Shown: positions 15,852-25,034, numbered from the stretch's first letter. The stretch: DNA of 56,349 bases from Roseicyclus sediminis (GCF_025515305.1 NZ_JAOPHT010000020.1:1-56349); one strand, 5' to 3'. Numbers and translations: made by a program. The notes: generated by a model from the sequence alone, not told the origin.

Positions 15852-16607
15852 CTATTGAGAATGGGTTGCGCCGGCGTACGGTGGCTGAAGGCCTCGGCGG
15901 CGCATGGCCGCAAGCCCGCCGAGGGCCGCCAGCAGCAGCCATGCGGCTGCGGGCAGCGGTACGGGACTGATGTCGGGGGAAACCGCGGTGTAGCCGTCGA
16001 TGCGGCCCCAGACCGTCAGTTGTTGGTAACGCGAGGTGGCGGCACCCGCCACATTGTAGTCGGGGTTGAGGACGTCAATTGCGATGTACGTCCGGTCGGC
16101 CTCGGCAAAGCCCGCCTCGGTCATCGGATCGAGCGTCAGGCCCAAGCCATCGAGCAGCAAGAGCCCGAAATCGTCGAAACCGAACTGTGCGGTCTGGGCC
16201 GAAAACCCACCCAGCGTTCCGGTTAGCCGCGCCGAGACGCCGACGCGGTCGAAGGCTGCCGCCTCGGTGTAACCGAAGCCCCCGCGCTGTATGGGATTCG
16301 TCGCATCCCATGTCAGCGCAAGGCCATCGACCGTGCCGGAAAAGGCCGTGACCACGCCTGAATAGGACGCGCTCGTTGACCCCGTCGCCGCGAATGCCAA
16401 CGCGTCCGTATCCACCGTCGCCGACAGGAGGATCGGGGCACCCACGTCGAGGCCAAGCGCGGCATTGGCCGAGTTCGGCACCGCGCCCGATCCGAATGGT
16501 GACGAGGCCGTGACCGTGCCCGTCACCGTGATGTTCAGTGTCGCCGCGCCGGCGGCCCCTGCGAGCGCGGCGAAGGCCGCGGCCAGAAGTGTCTTCAAAA
16601 TCGTCAT
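15852..16607 (-). CDS. VPLPA-CTERM surface/secreted protein
   Basis: A 251-residue exported protein. It has a signal peptide (MTILKTLLAAAFAALAGAAG) and a C-terminal sorting signal of the VPLPA-CTERM class: SPVPLPAAAWLLLAALGGLA followed by the basic MRRR. Such signals are processed by exosortase-type systems, and the proteins are linked to exopolysaccharide and biofilm in alphaproteobacteria. The body is Ala/Thr/Gly-rich with beta-repeat character (TVTGTVTASSPFG). Some C-terminal residues run on after the basic cluster (about 14 residues), which is longer than usual. The start ATG at 16605-16607 follows GGCGAG. No exosortase gene is in the window. The neighbouring LytTR regulator is divergent. 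Confidence 0.75.
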   Translation of the reverse strand: MTILKTLLAAAFAALAGAAGAATLNITVTGTVTASSPFGSGAVPNSANAALGLDVGAPILLSATVDTDALAFAATGSTSASYSGVVTAFSGTVDGLALTWDATNPIQRGGFGYTEAAAFDRVGVSARLTGTLGGFSAQTAQFGFDDFGLLLLDGLGLTLDPMTEAGFAEADRTYIAIDVLNPDYNVAGAATSRYQQLTVWGRIDGYTAVSPDISPVPLPAAAWLLLAALGGLAAMRRRGLQPPYAGATHSQ

Positions 16608-16942
16608 CTCGCCAACCTCTACTTGTCTGAAGCGCCCGTGCCCGTCGTCTCCCACAAGACGCCATTGCCGCCCTCGGGCGCAGGGGTCGCCGTGGCGGTC
16701 CGACTGTCCGTCAGAGTGCCGGAAATGGTGAATCCCGAGGTGCCGATTTGCTTCCCTCGGCCGCGGCAACTGCCGCGGCGATGCGGAATTGTCCTGTCAT
16801 GTGGGGGTCCCAATTCGGAAATTCGGTGCCTATGCCAGGCCGAGGATTCCCGCAAACGCTCCGCACGCCATGATTTCTTCGTGCGGCGTCATGGTTTTTT
16901 CTGGAATTGATCGAGTTGACGTTTGGCGCTACGCGAAATGGC
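16608..16942. other. Divergent intergenic region between VPLPA-CTERM and LytTR genes
   Basis: No convincing gene in these 335 bases. They hold a hairpin made of two GCCGCGGC blocks (16760-16767 and 16772-16779) with a four-base loop, and a tandem ATTCGG pair near 16811-16824. One minus-strand frame of 78 codons (16619-16855) with a Thr-rich end has no start signal and is not convincing. The region probably carries both promoters. Confidence 0.4.
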
Positions 16943-17761
16943 ATGAACCTGCACCTCACACGCAAGACTGTCGTGATCTTTGTGCTGGTCGTACTGGGTG
17001 TCGTCATCGGTCCCTTCGGGACCTATACCGAACTCGAGTTCGGCGAGCGGATCGTCTATTGGACGGTCGCGATCCTTGGTGTCGGCTTTTTCATGAGTCT
17101 CGCGATGTATCTCGCGTTGACCCATCCCGACCTCGACCGTTACGGCTGGCATCCCCGCCTTGCGGCGGCAGCGGTGCTCGCGGGTCTGCCGGGCAGCGTG
17201 GTGATTGTCGTACTCGAAGGCCTCTTCCGGAACATCGAACCGACCATCACCTTCGGCGGTACGATCTGGACGTTCGTAACCGCCGTCGGGTTCGTGGTTG
17301 GCGTGATCGAGTACCGTCCCTCAGACCTGCGCCGCCAGAGCCCCATCACAATGGCCCCTGCGACTGTGCAGACGGGAGAGCGCCCCTTGCCGGGCGAGAC
17401 TTTCTTGCGGCGCCTTCAGCCGCGGGTGGGCCGCTCGCTGGTTTCCCTGTCGATCCGCGACCACTACCTCGACGTCGTGACACGGGAGGGGCGCGAAACG
17501 CTTCTCATGCGCATGAGCGACGCGGAGGCCGAACTGATCGACTACCCCGGGATGCGGGTCCATCGCTCGCACTGGGTCGCCCTTGATGCCGTCGAACGGC
17601 TGGAACGGACAGGAAACCGCTGGACCGTCCATCTCGTTGGCGGAGTTGCACTTCCGGTAAGCCGCGATCTCGGTCCAAAGCTGCGCCAAGCGCTCGAAAG
17701 CCGGTCAGGGCCGTTCGAAGGAGGGACACCTCCCAGTCCCGAACTGGTCGCCGGCCCGTGA
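16943..17761 (+). CDS. Membrane-anchored LytTR-family transcriptional regulator
   Basis: A 272-residue protein with four hydrophobic segments in residues 10-120, followed by a linker and a LytTR DNA-binding domain at about 160-260. The LytTR part contains SLSIRDHYLDVVTREGRETL and MRVHRSHWVALDAVERLER, the family hallmarks, with VHRSHWV being highly characteristic. Family knowledge: LytTR proteins bind tandem direct repeats and regulate extracellular products. ATG at 16943 is used; a TTG at 16907 would add 12 residues. It is divergent from the VPLPA-CTERM gene and may regulate it. The membrane part may sense a signal directly, since no kinase is adjacent. Confidence 0.85.
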   Translation: MNLHLTRKTVVIFVLVVLGVVIGPFGTYTELEFGERIVYWTVAILGVGFFMSLAMYLALTHPDLDRYGWHPRLAAAAVLAGLPGSVVIVVLEGLFRNIEPTITFGGTIWTFVTAVGFVVGVIEYRPSDLRRQSPITMAPATVQTGERPLPGETFLRRLQPRVGRSLVSLSIRDHYLDVVTREGRETLLMRMSDAEAELIDYPGMRVHRSHWVALDAVERLERTGNRWTVHLVGGVALPVSRDLGPKLRQALESRSGPFEGGTPPSPELVAGP

Positions 17762-18155
17762 CCATGTGACGGCTGCATCGGTAGCGTTCGCTCTTGCACC
17801 GCCACGTCTTGCCGCAGGCCGACGGAGTCCATTTGGGAGCCTTCCTTCATCCGGTCGTCGACGCGATGCTGCATCCTGGATGAACAAAGGAGAGGTGGTC
17901 CGCCTCGCGCTGGCTGCCGTCGATCGCTGCGGTGGCGCTGAAGGTCTCCTGCCGCCGAGAACGGCCGTAGACATTGGCGCTGCCGACCGACGGGTATGCG
18001 GGCATTCCGGACATCAGGCTGCGAACTGGTGCTCCTTCGTGCCTCAACCGCAGCCTGCATCCGTTGTCCCGGCACGCTTCCGGCGATGACGTAGAACTGG
18101 AATTCCGACGGATCGCCGCCTAAGAGTCAGGGCGAAGTCGTCAAGGCGCCGTTCA
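17762..18155. other. Intergenic region with no intact gene
   Basis: Nothing with a convincing start or family pattern lies here. It carries copy A of a degenerate repeat (17929-18010) that also occurs at 27023-27102. Several short frames are open on both strands, but they look like chance in high-GC DNA. The LysR promoter must lie near its end. Confidence 0.45.
17929..18010. repeat. Degenerate dispersed repeat, copy A
   Basis: About 80 bases align with 27023-27102 at roughly 70 percent identity by eye. Shared blocks include CTGCCG/CTGCTG, ACGGCCGTAG versus GCGGCCGTAG, and CCGACCGACGG versus CCGACCGTCGG. On the minus strand both translate to a YGR-R-Q-T-SA-AA pattern, so they could be decayed coding sequence. 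No terminal inverted repeats or target duplications were seen. Confidence 0.45.
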
Positions 18156-19064
18156 TTGTCGTTCACCCTCAAGCAGGTCCGCTATTTCGTCGGCGTCGCC
18201 GAGTTCGGCTCCGTCACGAGGGCTTCAAGGGAACTGGCCATCTCGCAAAGCGCCATCACCGAGGCGATCAAGGACCTCGAGCAGAGGCTCGGCGTGAAGC
18301 TCTTCGAGCGACGAAGCCGCGGCCTCGAGACCACCTACCAGGGCCACGTGTTCCTGCGTCACGCCAAGGCCATTCTCGCGGAGGTCTCCAACGCGGAGAC
18401 GATTTTCGATTCAACGCCGTTGCCGAAGGGCGCGCGGCTGAATGTCGGCGTCACATCGCTCACCGCCGGCTACGTGCTGTCGGACATTCTCGCGCGGTTC
18501 CGCCGCGCCTGCCCCGGTGTCGAGGTGAACGCGGTCGAGGACACGGGCGAGTATCTGGAACACCTGATCGTGGGCGGGGAACTCGACGTTGCCGTGATGG
18601 TCGTGTCGAACCTCAGGAACCACGACGCGCTCCACAGCGAGATCCTCGCCGTCTCGCCGTTCCGCCTCTGGCTGCCGATCGGGCATCGGCTGAGCGAGGT
18701 GGAAAGCATTTCGCTGGAGGACCTGAGAGACGAGCCGCAGATCCTGCTCGACGTGGACGAGATGCAGGCCGAGACATTGCGCCTGACCTCCGCCTACCGG
18801 GCGAACCTCAAGATCGCCTTCCGCACCCGGTCGGTGGAGGCCGTGCGCTCGCTCGTGGCGTCGGGCGCGGGCGTGGCGCTCCTGCCGGACCTCGTCTATC
18901 GACCCTGGTCGCTTGAGGGCGACCGGATCGAAAGTCGCGACGTCTCGGGCAAGCTGCCGGTGGTCCAGGTCGGTTTCGTCTGGCGGCGCGGGGCGGGCAT
19001 GACGGAGACGACGCGGGCCTTCCTGTCGGTCGCGCAGAGCTATCACAGTCCGCGACTGAGGTGA
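18156..19064 (+). CDS. LysR-family regulator of the polyamine transport operon
   Basis: A 302-residue LysR regulator with the N-terminal helix-turn-helix (LKQVRYFVGVAEFGSVTRAS, then ISQSAITEAIKDLEQRLGV) and a periplasmic-binding-like effector domain starting near residue 90 (ARLNVGVTSLTAGYV). The start is TTG at 18156; no ATG or GTG in frame preserves the first helix. It precedes the transporter genes in the same direction, 102 bases before the binding-protein gene. Its stop codon is inside a perfect dyad (19061-19085). Control of the downstream polyamine genes is inferred from position. Confidence 0.87.
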   Translation: MSFTLKQVRYFVGVAEFGSVTRASRELAISQSAITEAIKDLEQRLGVKLFERRSRGLETTYQGHVFLRHAKAILAEVSNAETIFDSTPLPKGARLNVGVTSLTAGYVLSDILARFRRACPGVEVNAVEDTGEYLEHLIVGGELDVAVMVVSNLRNHDALHSEILAVSPFRLWLPIGHRLSEVESISLEDLRDEPQILLDVDEMQAETLRLTSAYRANLKIAFRTRSVEAVRSLVASGAGVALLPDLVYRPWSLEGDRIESRDVSGKLPVVQVGFVWRRGAGMTETTRAFLSVAQSYHSPRLR

Positions 19065-19085
19065 TTTCGGTTTTACCGAAATCAC
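19061..19085. promoter_or_regulatory. Perfect 11-base-arm dyad before the polyamine operon
   Basis: GTGATTTCGGT and its exact complement ACCGAAATCAC are separated by TTT. The element includes the LysR stop codon and lies 82-106 bases before the binding-protein start. There is no T run after it, so it may be an operator rather than a terminator; it could also form an RNA hairpin that ends the LysR message. Confidence 0.5.
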
Positions 19086-19166
19086 GGTCCTGAAATTTGA
19101 ATTTGTGGGAAGCGGCCCTCTGGCGAATGCTCGCAAGCAGGCGCTCAAGACCAACAGGGGGGTCCC

Positions 19167-20330
19167 ATGAAGGACATTCTGAAATCTACGACGGCCTTTT
19201 GTGCGGCCGCAATCCTCGTCGCCCAGCCGCTCGCCGCGCAGATGACCGAGATCGGCGAACCGGAGGGCGAACTGCGCATCGTGGCCTGGCCGGGCTATAT
19301 CGAGCGCGGCGAGACCATGGCCGAGTTCGACTGGGTCACCGGCTTCGAGGAGGCGACGGGCTGCATGGTGCGCGTGCAGACGGCGAACACCTCGGACGAG
19401 ATGGTGGCGCTGATGAACGAGGGCGGCTTCGACCTCGTGACCGCCTCGGGCGACGCCTCGCTCCGCCTCGTGGCGGGGCAGCGGGTGCAGCCGATCAACA
19501 CCGACCTGATCCCGAGCTGGGACACCGTGGACCCGCGGCTGCAGAACGCGCCGTGGTACGTGGTCGACGGCGTCCATTACGGCGTGCCCTACATGTGGGG
19601 TCCGAACGTGCTGATGTACAACACGGAGGTCTTCGGAGACTCGCCGCCAACCAGCTGGTCGGTCGTGTTCGAGGAACAGACCCTGCCCGACGGGCAGTCG
19701 AACGTCGGGCGCGTGCAGGCCTACGATGGGCCGATCCACGTCGCGGACGCCGCGATGTACCTGATGTATCACCAGCCCGAGCTCGGCATCACCTCGCCCT
19801 ACGAGCTGAACGCCGACCAGTATGCCGCGGCGCTCGACCTCCTGCGGCAGCAGCGGCAGCTCGTCAGCCGCTACTGGCACGACGCCTTCATCCAGATCGA
19901 CGACTTCAAGAACGAGGGCATGGCGGCCTCGGGCTCCTGGCCGTTCCAGGTCAACCTGCTCCAGGCCGACGGGACGCCCATCGCCAGCGTGATCCCGGAG
20001 GAAGGCGCGACCGGCTGGGCCGATACCACGATGATGCATGTGGACGCGCCAAACCCGAACTGCGCGTATCTCTGGATGGAGCACACGCTGAGCTCGAACC
20101 TGATGTCCGACCTCTCGGTCTGGTTCGGCGCGAACCCCGCGGTTCCGGCGGCCTGCACCGACGGGCGGGGCATGCAGACCGCCGAGGGCTGCACGGTGAA
20201 CGGCATGGACGACTTCGAGCGTATCCGGTTCTGGACCACGCCGGTGACGAACTGCGAAAGCCAGAACGGCGAGTGCGTGCCCTACTACCGCTGGGTCTCG
20301 GACTACATCGGGGTAATTGGTGGACGGTAA
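19167..20330 (+). CDS. Polyamine-type ABC transporter, substrate-binding protein (YdcS/PotF-like)
   Basis: A 387-residue periplasmic binding protein with signal peptide MKDILKSTTAFCAAAILVAQ. The start of the mature domain, GELRIVAWPGYIERG, followed by FEEATGCMVRVQTANTSDEM, is typical of spermidine/putrescine-type receptors; FDLVTASGDASLRLV lies in the ligand cleft. C-terminal Cys residues (four or more in the last 80) may form disulfides. It would deliver a polyamine to the permease pair encoded next. Gene order with the following four genes equals E. coli ydcS-ydcT-ydcU-ydcV-ydcW. GGGGGG at 19158-19163 serves as ribosome site. The substrate, probably putrescine, is inferred from the adjacent dehydrogenase. 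Confidence 0.88.
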   Translation: MKDILKSTTAFCAAAILVAQPLAAQMTEIGEPEGELRIVAWPGYIERGETMAEFDWVTGFEEATGCMVRVQTANTSDEMVALMNEGGFDLVTASGDASLRLVAGQRVQPINTDLIPSWDTVDPRLQNAPWYVVDGVHYGVPYMWGPNVLMYNTEVFGDSPPTSWSVVFEEQTLPDGQSNVGRVQAYDGPIHVADAAMYLMYHQPELGITSPYELNADQYAAALDLLRQQRQLVSRYWHDAFIQIDDFKNEGMAASGSWPFQVNLLQADGTPIASVIPEEGATGWADTTMMHVDAPNPNCAYLWMEHTLSSNLMSDLSVWFGANPAVPAACTDGRGMQTAEGCTVNGMDDFERIRFWTTPVTNCESQNGECVPYYRWVSDYIGVIGGR

Positions 20331-20346
20331 CCCCGTCCCCGCGAAC

Positions 20347-20373
20347 GGCACCCGCCCCGCTCGGGCGGGTGCC
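20347..20373 (+). promoter_or_regulatory. Hairpin between binding-protein and ATPase genes
   Basis: Perfect 11-base arms (20347-20357 and 20363-20373, GGCACCCGCCC and its complement) with a five-base loop. Such hairpins after binding-protein genes commonly stabilise the upstream message and lower expression of the membrane components, as in malE-malF. No T run follows. Confidence 0.5.
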
Positions 20374-20388
20374 GGCGAAAGGCGATCC

Positions 20389-21381
20389 ATGGCACCGGCG
20401 ATCAGTTTCGAGGGCGTGACCCGCCAGTTCGGCCAAGTGCGCGCCGTCGACGACCTGACCCTCGATATCGCCGAGGGCGAATTCTTCGCCATGCTGGGGC
20501 CGTCGGGCTCGGGCAAGACGACCTCGCTCCGTCTCGTCGCGGGGTTCGAGCGTCCGACCAAGGGGCATGTGCGCATCTTCGGGCAGGACGCGACCGCCAC
20601 GCCGCCCTATCGCCGCCCGGTCAACACCGTGTTCCAGGATTACGCGCTGTTCCCGCACCTGAACGTGCGCGACAACGTCGCCTTCGGCCTGCGCGTGGCC
20701 GGCGTCCCGAAGCCCGCGCGCCACCGCGCCGCGGAAGCGGCGCTGGAGATGGTGAAGCTGCCGGGATACGCCGACCGCAAGCCATCCGAACTGTCGGGCG
20801 GGCAGCGGCAGCGCGTGGCGCTGGCGCGCGCACTGGTGAACCAGCCCAAGGTCCTGCTGCTGGACGAGCCGCTCGGCGCGCTCGACCTCAAGCTGCGGGA
20901 GCAGATGCAGGAGGAGTTGAAGACGCTTCAACGCAGCCTCGGCATCACCTTCGTCTTCGTGACCCACGACCAGGGCGAGGCCCTGTCGATGGCCGACCGC
21001 GTCGCAGTCTTCAACGAGGGGCGCATCCAGCAGGTCGGCACGCCGGTGGAGGTCTACGATCGTCCCGCCACCCCTTTCGTCGCCGACTTCGTCGGGTCCT
21101 CCAACGTCCTGCCCGCGGCACTGGTCGCCCGCCTGACCGGTCAACATCACCCCGCCTCGCTGCGGCCCGAGCGCATCCGCATCGGCGCCACCGGCCTGGC
21201 CGCCACGGTCGCCGGGGCGTCGTTCCTCGGCGCGGCCACGCGGCTCTTCGTGGAGGCGGACGGGGCACGGATGTCCGTCCTTCTGCCCAAGGGCGCCCAT
21301 GTGCCCGACACCGGCGCGACGGTGCATCTGGACTGGGACGAAGGCGCGCTGCACATGATGACGGGGGTGCAGGATGGCTGA
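20389..21381 (+). CDS. Polyamine-type ABC transporter ATP-binding protein
   Basis: A 330-residue ATPase that powers uptake. Walker A is GPSGSGKTTSLRL, the Q-loop is NTVFQDYALFPHLNV, the ABC signature is LSGGQRQRVALARALVN, Walker B is VLLLDEPLGALD and the H-loop is VTHDQGEAL. A C-terminal TOBE-type domain of about 90 residues (SLRPERIRIG) follows, as in PotA. ATG at 20389 is used because GAAAGGCG precedes it; an in-frame start at 20317 would add a low-complexity leader across the hairpin. Its end overlaps the next gene by eight bases. Confidence 0.92.
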   Translation: MAPAISFEGVTRQFGQVRAVDDLTLDIAEGEFFAMLGPSGSGKTTSLRLVAGFERPTKGHVRIFGQDATATPPYRRPVNTVFQDYALFPHLNVRDNVAFGLRVAGVPKPARHRAAEAALEMVKLPGYADRKPSELSGGQRQRVALARALVNQPKVLLLDEPLGALDLKLREQMQEELKTLQRSLGITFVFVTHDQGEALSMADRVAVFNEGRIQQVGTPVEVYDRPATPFVADFVGSSNVLPAALVARLTGQHHPASLRPERIRIGATGLAATVAGASFLGAATRLFVEADGARMSVLLPKGAHVPDTGATVHLDWDEGALHMMTGVQDG

Positions 21382-22300
21382 GGCAGCGATGGGGCCGGTC
21401 GCGCAGGTCTCCGACGCCCTTTGGCGGCGCCCGCGCGTTCTGTTGCTGCTCCTGCTACTTCCGCCGCTCCTTTGGCTCGGGATCGTCTATCTCGGCTCGC
21501 TTTTCGCGCTATTGGCGCAGAGCTTCTTCTCGATCGATGAGTTCTCGGGCCTCATCAATTACGAATTCACGCTCAGGACCTATGGCGAGCTGTTCCGCGC
21601 GGCGAACCTCGACATCATCCTGCGGACGCTGGCGATGGCGACCTCGGTCACCATCGCCGCCGCCATCGTCGCCTTCCCCATCGCCTACTACGCCGCCCGC
21701 TACGCGCGGGGCCGGTGGAAGGCGCTGTTCTACCTCGGGATCATGCTGCCCTTGTGGTCGAGCTACCTCGTCAAGGTCTATGCGTGGAAGCTGATCCTGG
21801 CGCGCGAGGGCATTCTCAACTGGCTGTTCGAGACGCTGCATCTGGACTGGCTGCTCGCGGCCTACCTGTCGATCCCGGTCCTTGGCGGGAACTCGCTCTC
21901 GGTCAGCTGGACGGGCACCTTCCTCGTCTTCCTCTATGTCTGGCTCCCGTTCATGATCCTGCCGATCCAGGCGGCGCTGGAGCGTATCCCGCCCTCGCTG
22001 CTGGAGGCCGCAGGCGACCTCGGGGCCGACCGGGGCCAGACGCTGCGCTACGTCATCCTCCCGCTCGCGCTTCCGGGGATCGTGGCGGGGTCGATCTTCA
22101 CCTTCTCGCTCACGCTCGGCGACTACATCGTGCCCCAGATCATCGGCACCTCGGCGCGGATGATCGGGCAGGCCGTCTACCAGTTCCAGGGCACGGCGGG
22201 GAACATCCCGCTCGCCGCCGCCTTCGCCGTGGTGCCCATCGTCATCATGGGCATCTACCTGACCGTCGCGCGCCGCATGGGGGCCTTCAATGCGCTCTGA
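21374..22300 (+). CDS. Polyamine-type ABC transporter permease (PotB/YdcU-like)
   Basis: A 308-residue inner-membrane permease with six hydrophobic segments. The EAA loop, which contacts the ATPase, reads [20 protein letters not shown] (near residue 215) and ends [12 protein letters not shown]. The segment [16 protein letters not shown] is typical of PotB-like proteins. It forms the channel with the second permease, whose gene starts 11 bases before this one ends. The start overlaps the ATPase gene, consistent with coupled translation. Confidence 0.9.
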   Translation: MAEAAMGPVAQVSDALWRRPRVLLLLLLLPPLLWLGIVYLGSLFALLAQSFFSIDEFSGLINYEFTLRTYGELFRAANLDIILRTLAMATSVTIAAAIVAFPIAYYAARYARGRWKALFYLGIMLPLWSSYLVKVYAWKLILAREGILNWLFETLHLDWLLAAYLSIPVLGGNSLSVSWTGTFLVFLYVWLPFMILPIQAALERIPPSLLEAAGDLGADRGQTLRYVILPLALPGIVAGSIFTFSLTLGDYIVPQIIGTSARMIGQAVYQFQGTAGNIPLAAAFAVVPIVIMGIYLTVARRMGAFNAL

Positions 22301-23096
22301 CCGTGCCAGCCTCGGCCTGAAGATCGCGGCCGTCGCGGGGCTGTTGTTCCTGCACCTGCCGATCCTCCTGATCTTCGTCTACGCCTTCACGACCGAGGAC
22401 ACGAGCTACCAATGGCCGCCGCCGGGGCTGACGCTGCAATGGTTCGGCGTGACGTGGAACCGCCCCGACGTGTGGGAGGCGCTGTCGCTCTCGCTCCGCG
22501 TCGCGGCGATCTCGACGGCCATCGCGCTGGTGCTCGGCACGCTCTGCGCCGCCGCCGTCGCGCGGTCCCGTTTCTTCGGGCGCGAGACGATCTCGCTTCT
22601 GGTGATCCTGCCCATCGCGCTGCCCGGCGTCATCACGGGCATCTCGCTGCGCTCGGCCTTCAACCTCGCGGAGATCCCGTTCAGCTTCTGGACCATCGTG
22701 GCGGGCCACGCGACCTTCTGCGTGGTCGTCGTCTACAACAACGCCGTGGCCCGGTTCCGGCGCACGAGCGGCAGCCTGATCGAGGCGTCGATGGACCTTG
22801 GCGCCAACTACTTCCAGACATTCCGGCTGGTGATCCTGCCCAACATCGCCACGGCGCTGCTGGCGGGCGGAATGCTCGCCTTCGCGCTCAGCTTCGACGA
22901 GGTGATCGTGACGACCTTCACCTCCGGCCAGCAGCAGACGCTGCCGATCTGGATGCTCGAGGAACTGGTGCGCCCGCGCCAGCGGCCTGTGACGAACGTC
23001 GTCGCCATGGTCGTGGTTCTGGTGACCGCCGTGCCGATCCTCATCGCCTATTACCTGACCCGCGGCACGGACACGGTTGCGGGGCAAGGGAAATGA
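22290..23096 (+). CDS. Polyamine-type ABC transporter permease (PotC/YdcV-like)
   Basis: A 268-residue inner-membrane permease with six hydrophobic segments. It opens with the PotC-like [20 protein letters not shown] and has the EAA loop [20 protein letters not shown] near residue 165, followed by [15 protein letters not shown], which is highly conserved in polyamine permeases. It pairs with the preceding permease. The last codons lie inside the first unit of a short tandem repeat (23084-23174). Confidence 0.9.
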   Translation: MRSDRASLGLKIAAVAGLLFLHLPILLIFVYAFTTEDTSYQWPPPGLTLQWFGVTWNRPDVWEALSLSLRVAAISTAIALVLGTLCAAAVARSRFFGRETISLLVILPIALPGVITGISLRSAFNLAEIPFSFWTIVAGHATFCVVVVYNNAVARFRRTSGSLIEASMDLGANYFQTFRLVILPNIATALLAGGMLAFALSFDEVIVTTFTSGQQQTLPIWMLEELVRPRQRPVTNVVAMVVVLVTAVPILIAYYLTRGTDTVAGQGK

Positions 23097-23174
23097 CATG
23101 CGCGCAGGCCGCGAAGCGGTAGCGCAAGGGAAAGACATCATCCGCTCAAGCAGCGAAGCGGTAGCGCAAGGGAA
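23084..23174 (+). repeat. Tandem repeat of the permease gene end, about 2.5 units of 40-42 bases
   Basis: GCAAGGGAA occurs at 23084, 23124 and 23166. A 22-base block (23111-23132) is repeated exactly at 23153-23174, and the first unit contains the permease stop codon. This looks like local duplication of the gene end plus spacer. The last unit merges with the AAGGAAGGGAG ribosome site of the dehydrogenase gene. Confidence 0.7.
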
Positions 23175-23189
23175 GGAAGGGAGACCAGG

Positions 23190-24614
23190 ATGGACACGCA
23201 AATGCTGATCGGCGCGAAGTTCGAGGCCGGAACCGAGACCGAGGAGAAGGTCCTGAACCCGCGCACCGGCGAGACGATCCTCGCGATGCCCGAAGCGAAC
23301 CCCGACCAGATCGACCGCGCCGTGGCCGCCGCCCGCGCGGCCTTCCCCGCATGGTCGAAGACCACCCCCGCCGAGCGCAGCGCCAAGCTCCTCGCTATCG
23401 CGGATGCCATCGAGGCGAACCTCGAGACCCTCGCGGCGCTCGAGGCGCTGAACTGCGGCAAGCCCATCGAGGGCGTGAAGAACGACGAGATCCCCGCGGT
23501 GGCAGACTGCTTCCGCTTTTTCGCGGGCGCGGTGCGCAACATGCACGGACCTGTCGCGGGCAGCTACATGGCGGGCCACACCAGCATGATCCGGCGCGAT
23601 CCCATCGGCGTCGTGGCTTCCATCGCGCCCTGGAACTACCCGATCATGATGATGGCCTGGAAACTCGCCCCCGCGCTCGCTGGCGGCAATACCGTCGTGA
23701 TGAAGCCCTCCGAGCAGACCCCGCTGACGGCACTCGCCTTCGCACGCATCCTTTCGGCCATTCTTCCCGAGGGCGTCGTCAACGTGATCGTCGGGCAGGG
23801 CGGCTCGGTCGGCAACACGCTGATCAACCACCCGGGCGTCGACATGGTGTCGCTCACTGGCGACATCGCGACGGGCAAGAAGGTCCTCGTCGCCGCCTCC
23901 AAGACGGTGAAGCGCACGCATCTGGAGCTTGGCGGCAAGGCGCCGGTCCTCGTCTATGGTGACGCCGATCTCGAACGGGTCGTGGATGGGCTCAAGGCCT
24001 TCGGCTACTACAACGCGGGTCAGGATTGCACCGCCGCCTGCCGCGTCTACGCACATGCCTCGATCTACGACAATTTCGTTGCCGACCTGACCGCCGCGGC
24101 CGCGAGCATCGTCTACGACAACCCAGACGACAGCTTGAACGAGATCCCGCCCCTCATCTCGCCGCGCCAGCGCGACCGGGTGGCGAGTTTCGTGGCGCGC
24201 GCCGCCGAGCACAAGCACATCGAGATCACCACCGGCGGCTCGGTCGGCGACGGGACCGGCTTCTATTTCCGTCCCACCGTGGTGGCGGGCGCGCACCAGG
24301 CCGACGAGATCGTCCAGCGTGAGGTCTTCGGTCCCGTTGTGTCCGTCACCCGCTTCACCGACGACGACGACGTGGTCGGCTGGGCCAACGACAGCAACTA
24401 TGGACTGGCAAGCTCCGTCTGGACCCGCGATGTCGGTCGCGCGATGGAGGTCTCGGCGGCCCTGCAGTATGGCTGCACCTGGGTGAACACGCATTTCATG
24501 CTGGTCAACGAGATGCCGCATGGCGGCCTGAAGCAGTCGGGCTACGGCAAGGACATGTCCATGTACGCGCTCGAAGACTACACGGCAGTTCGACACGTCA
24601 TGATCGCGCATTAG
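23190..24614 (+). CDS. patD: Gamma-aminobutyraldehyde dehydrogenase
   Basis: A 474-residue NAD-dependent aldehyde dehydrogenase that would oxidise 4-aminobutyraldehyde, the product of putrescine oxidation or transamination, to GABA. The catalytic Glu lies in [11 protein letters not shown] and the catalytic Cys in [13 protein letters not shown]; the GQDCTAACR context is characteristic of PatD/YdcW. The NAD-binding segment is [13 protein letters not shown] and the N-anchor is [20 protein letters not shown]. The length matches the family. It is the last gene of the transporter unit, as ydcW is in E. coli, which strongly supports a putrescine route. ATG at 23190 follows GGAAGGGAGACCAGG. Confidence 0.9.
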   Translation: MDTQMLIGAKFEAGTETEEKVLNPRTGETILAMPEANPDQIDRAVAAARAAFPAWSKTTPAERSAKLLAIADAIEANLETLAALEALNCGKPIEGVKNDEIPAVADCFRFFAGAVRNMHGPVAGSYMAGHTSMIRRDPIGVVASIAPWNYPIMMMAWKLAPALAGGNTVVMKPSEQTPLTALAFARILSAILPEGVVNVIVGQGGSVGNTLINHPGVDMVSLTGDIATGKKVLVAASKTVKRTHLELGGKAPVLVYGDADLERVVDGLKAFGYYNAGQDCTAACRVYAHASIYDNFVADLTAAAASIVYDNPDDSLNEIPPLISPRQRDRVASFVARAAEHKHIEITTGGSVGDGTGFYFRPTVVAGAHQADEIVQREVFGPVVSVTRFTDDDDVVGWANDSNYGLASSVWTRDVGRAMEVSAALQYGCTWVNTHFMLVNEMPHGGLKQSGYGKDMSMYALEDYTAVRHVMIAH

Positions 24615-25034
24615 GCCCCGCAACCGCTGCGGACTGCTTCGCGGGCTCGACGCACCTTCGCAACGCAGCGATCGGATGTGCCTGCGGCAACAAGGCGGCC
24701 GCAGGTTCCGTTCTCGACTTTCCGAAGCCGCCATGCGCGCCAAGACACCTGACCGACCAAGGGGCGGATCGTGGCGCCCTTGCTGAACGTCAGCTGCCAC
24801 GGGGAGAAGCGATTGGCGCGAGCCTGTCGCGCGGGCGGGAACGCGGACCAAGCCCGATTTCGCGGCGATTGCACGACTGGCCGGCATTCGGCAGGCAACC
24901 CGGAACGACGGGGAACCAGCTTTAGGCTTTTGCGCCAGCGGGCTTCCACTCTTGCGCCAATTGTAGTGACCGTCTCAATGCTGCATTCGTGGCTGGATCG
25001 CTTTCGCCCTTGGTCTTGACCTGTGAGGTAAACG
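24615..25034. other. Intergenic region before the amine oxidase gene
   Basis: No gene with start and family pattern is visible in these 420 bases. The 3' part has two direct TTGCGCCA repeats (24930-24937 and 24952-24959), spaced 22 bases, about 75-105 bases before the amine oxidase start, which might be an operator. A 188-codon minus-strand frame here is Arg/Ala-rich without a ribosome site and is judged non-coding. Confidence 0.4.

Noticed and set aside
16619-16855. 78-codon minus-strand frame before the VPLPA-CTERM gene
   Set aside because: The Thr-rich end looks protein-like, but the first half is Arg/His-rich noise and there is no ribosome site.
22287-24887. 866-codon minus-strand frame opposite permease and patD
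   Set aside because: High-GC genes often leave the opposite frame open. The His/Arg/Asp-rich sequence has no domain pattern, and the plus-strand genes are certain.
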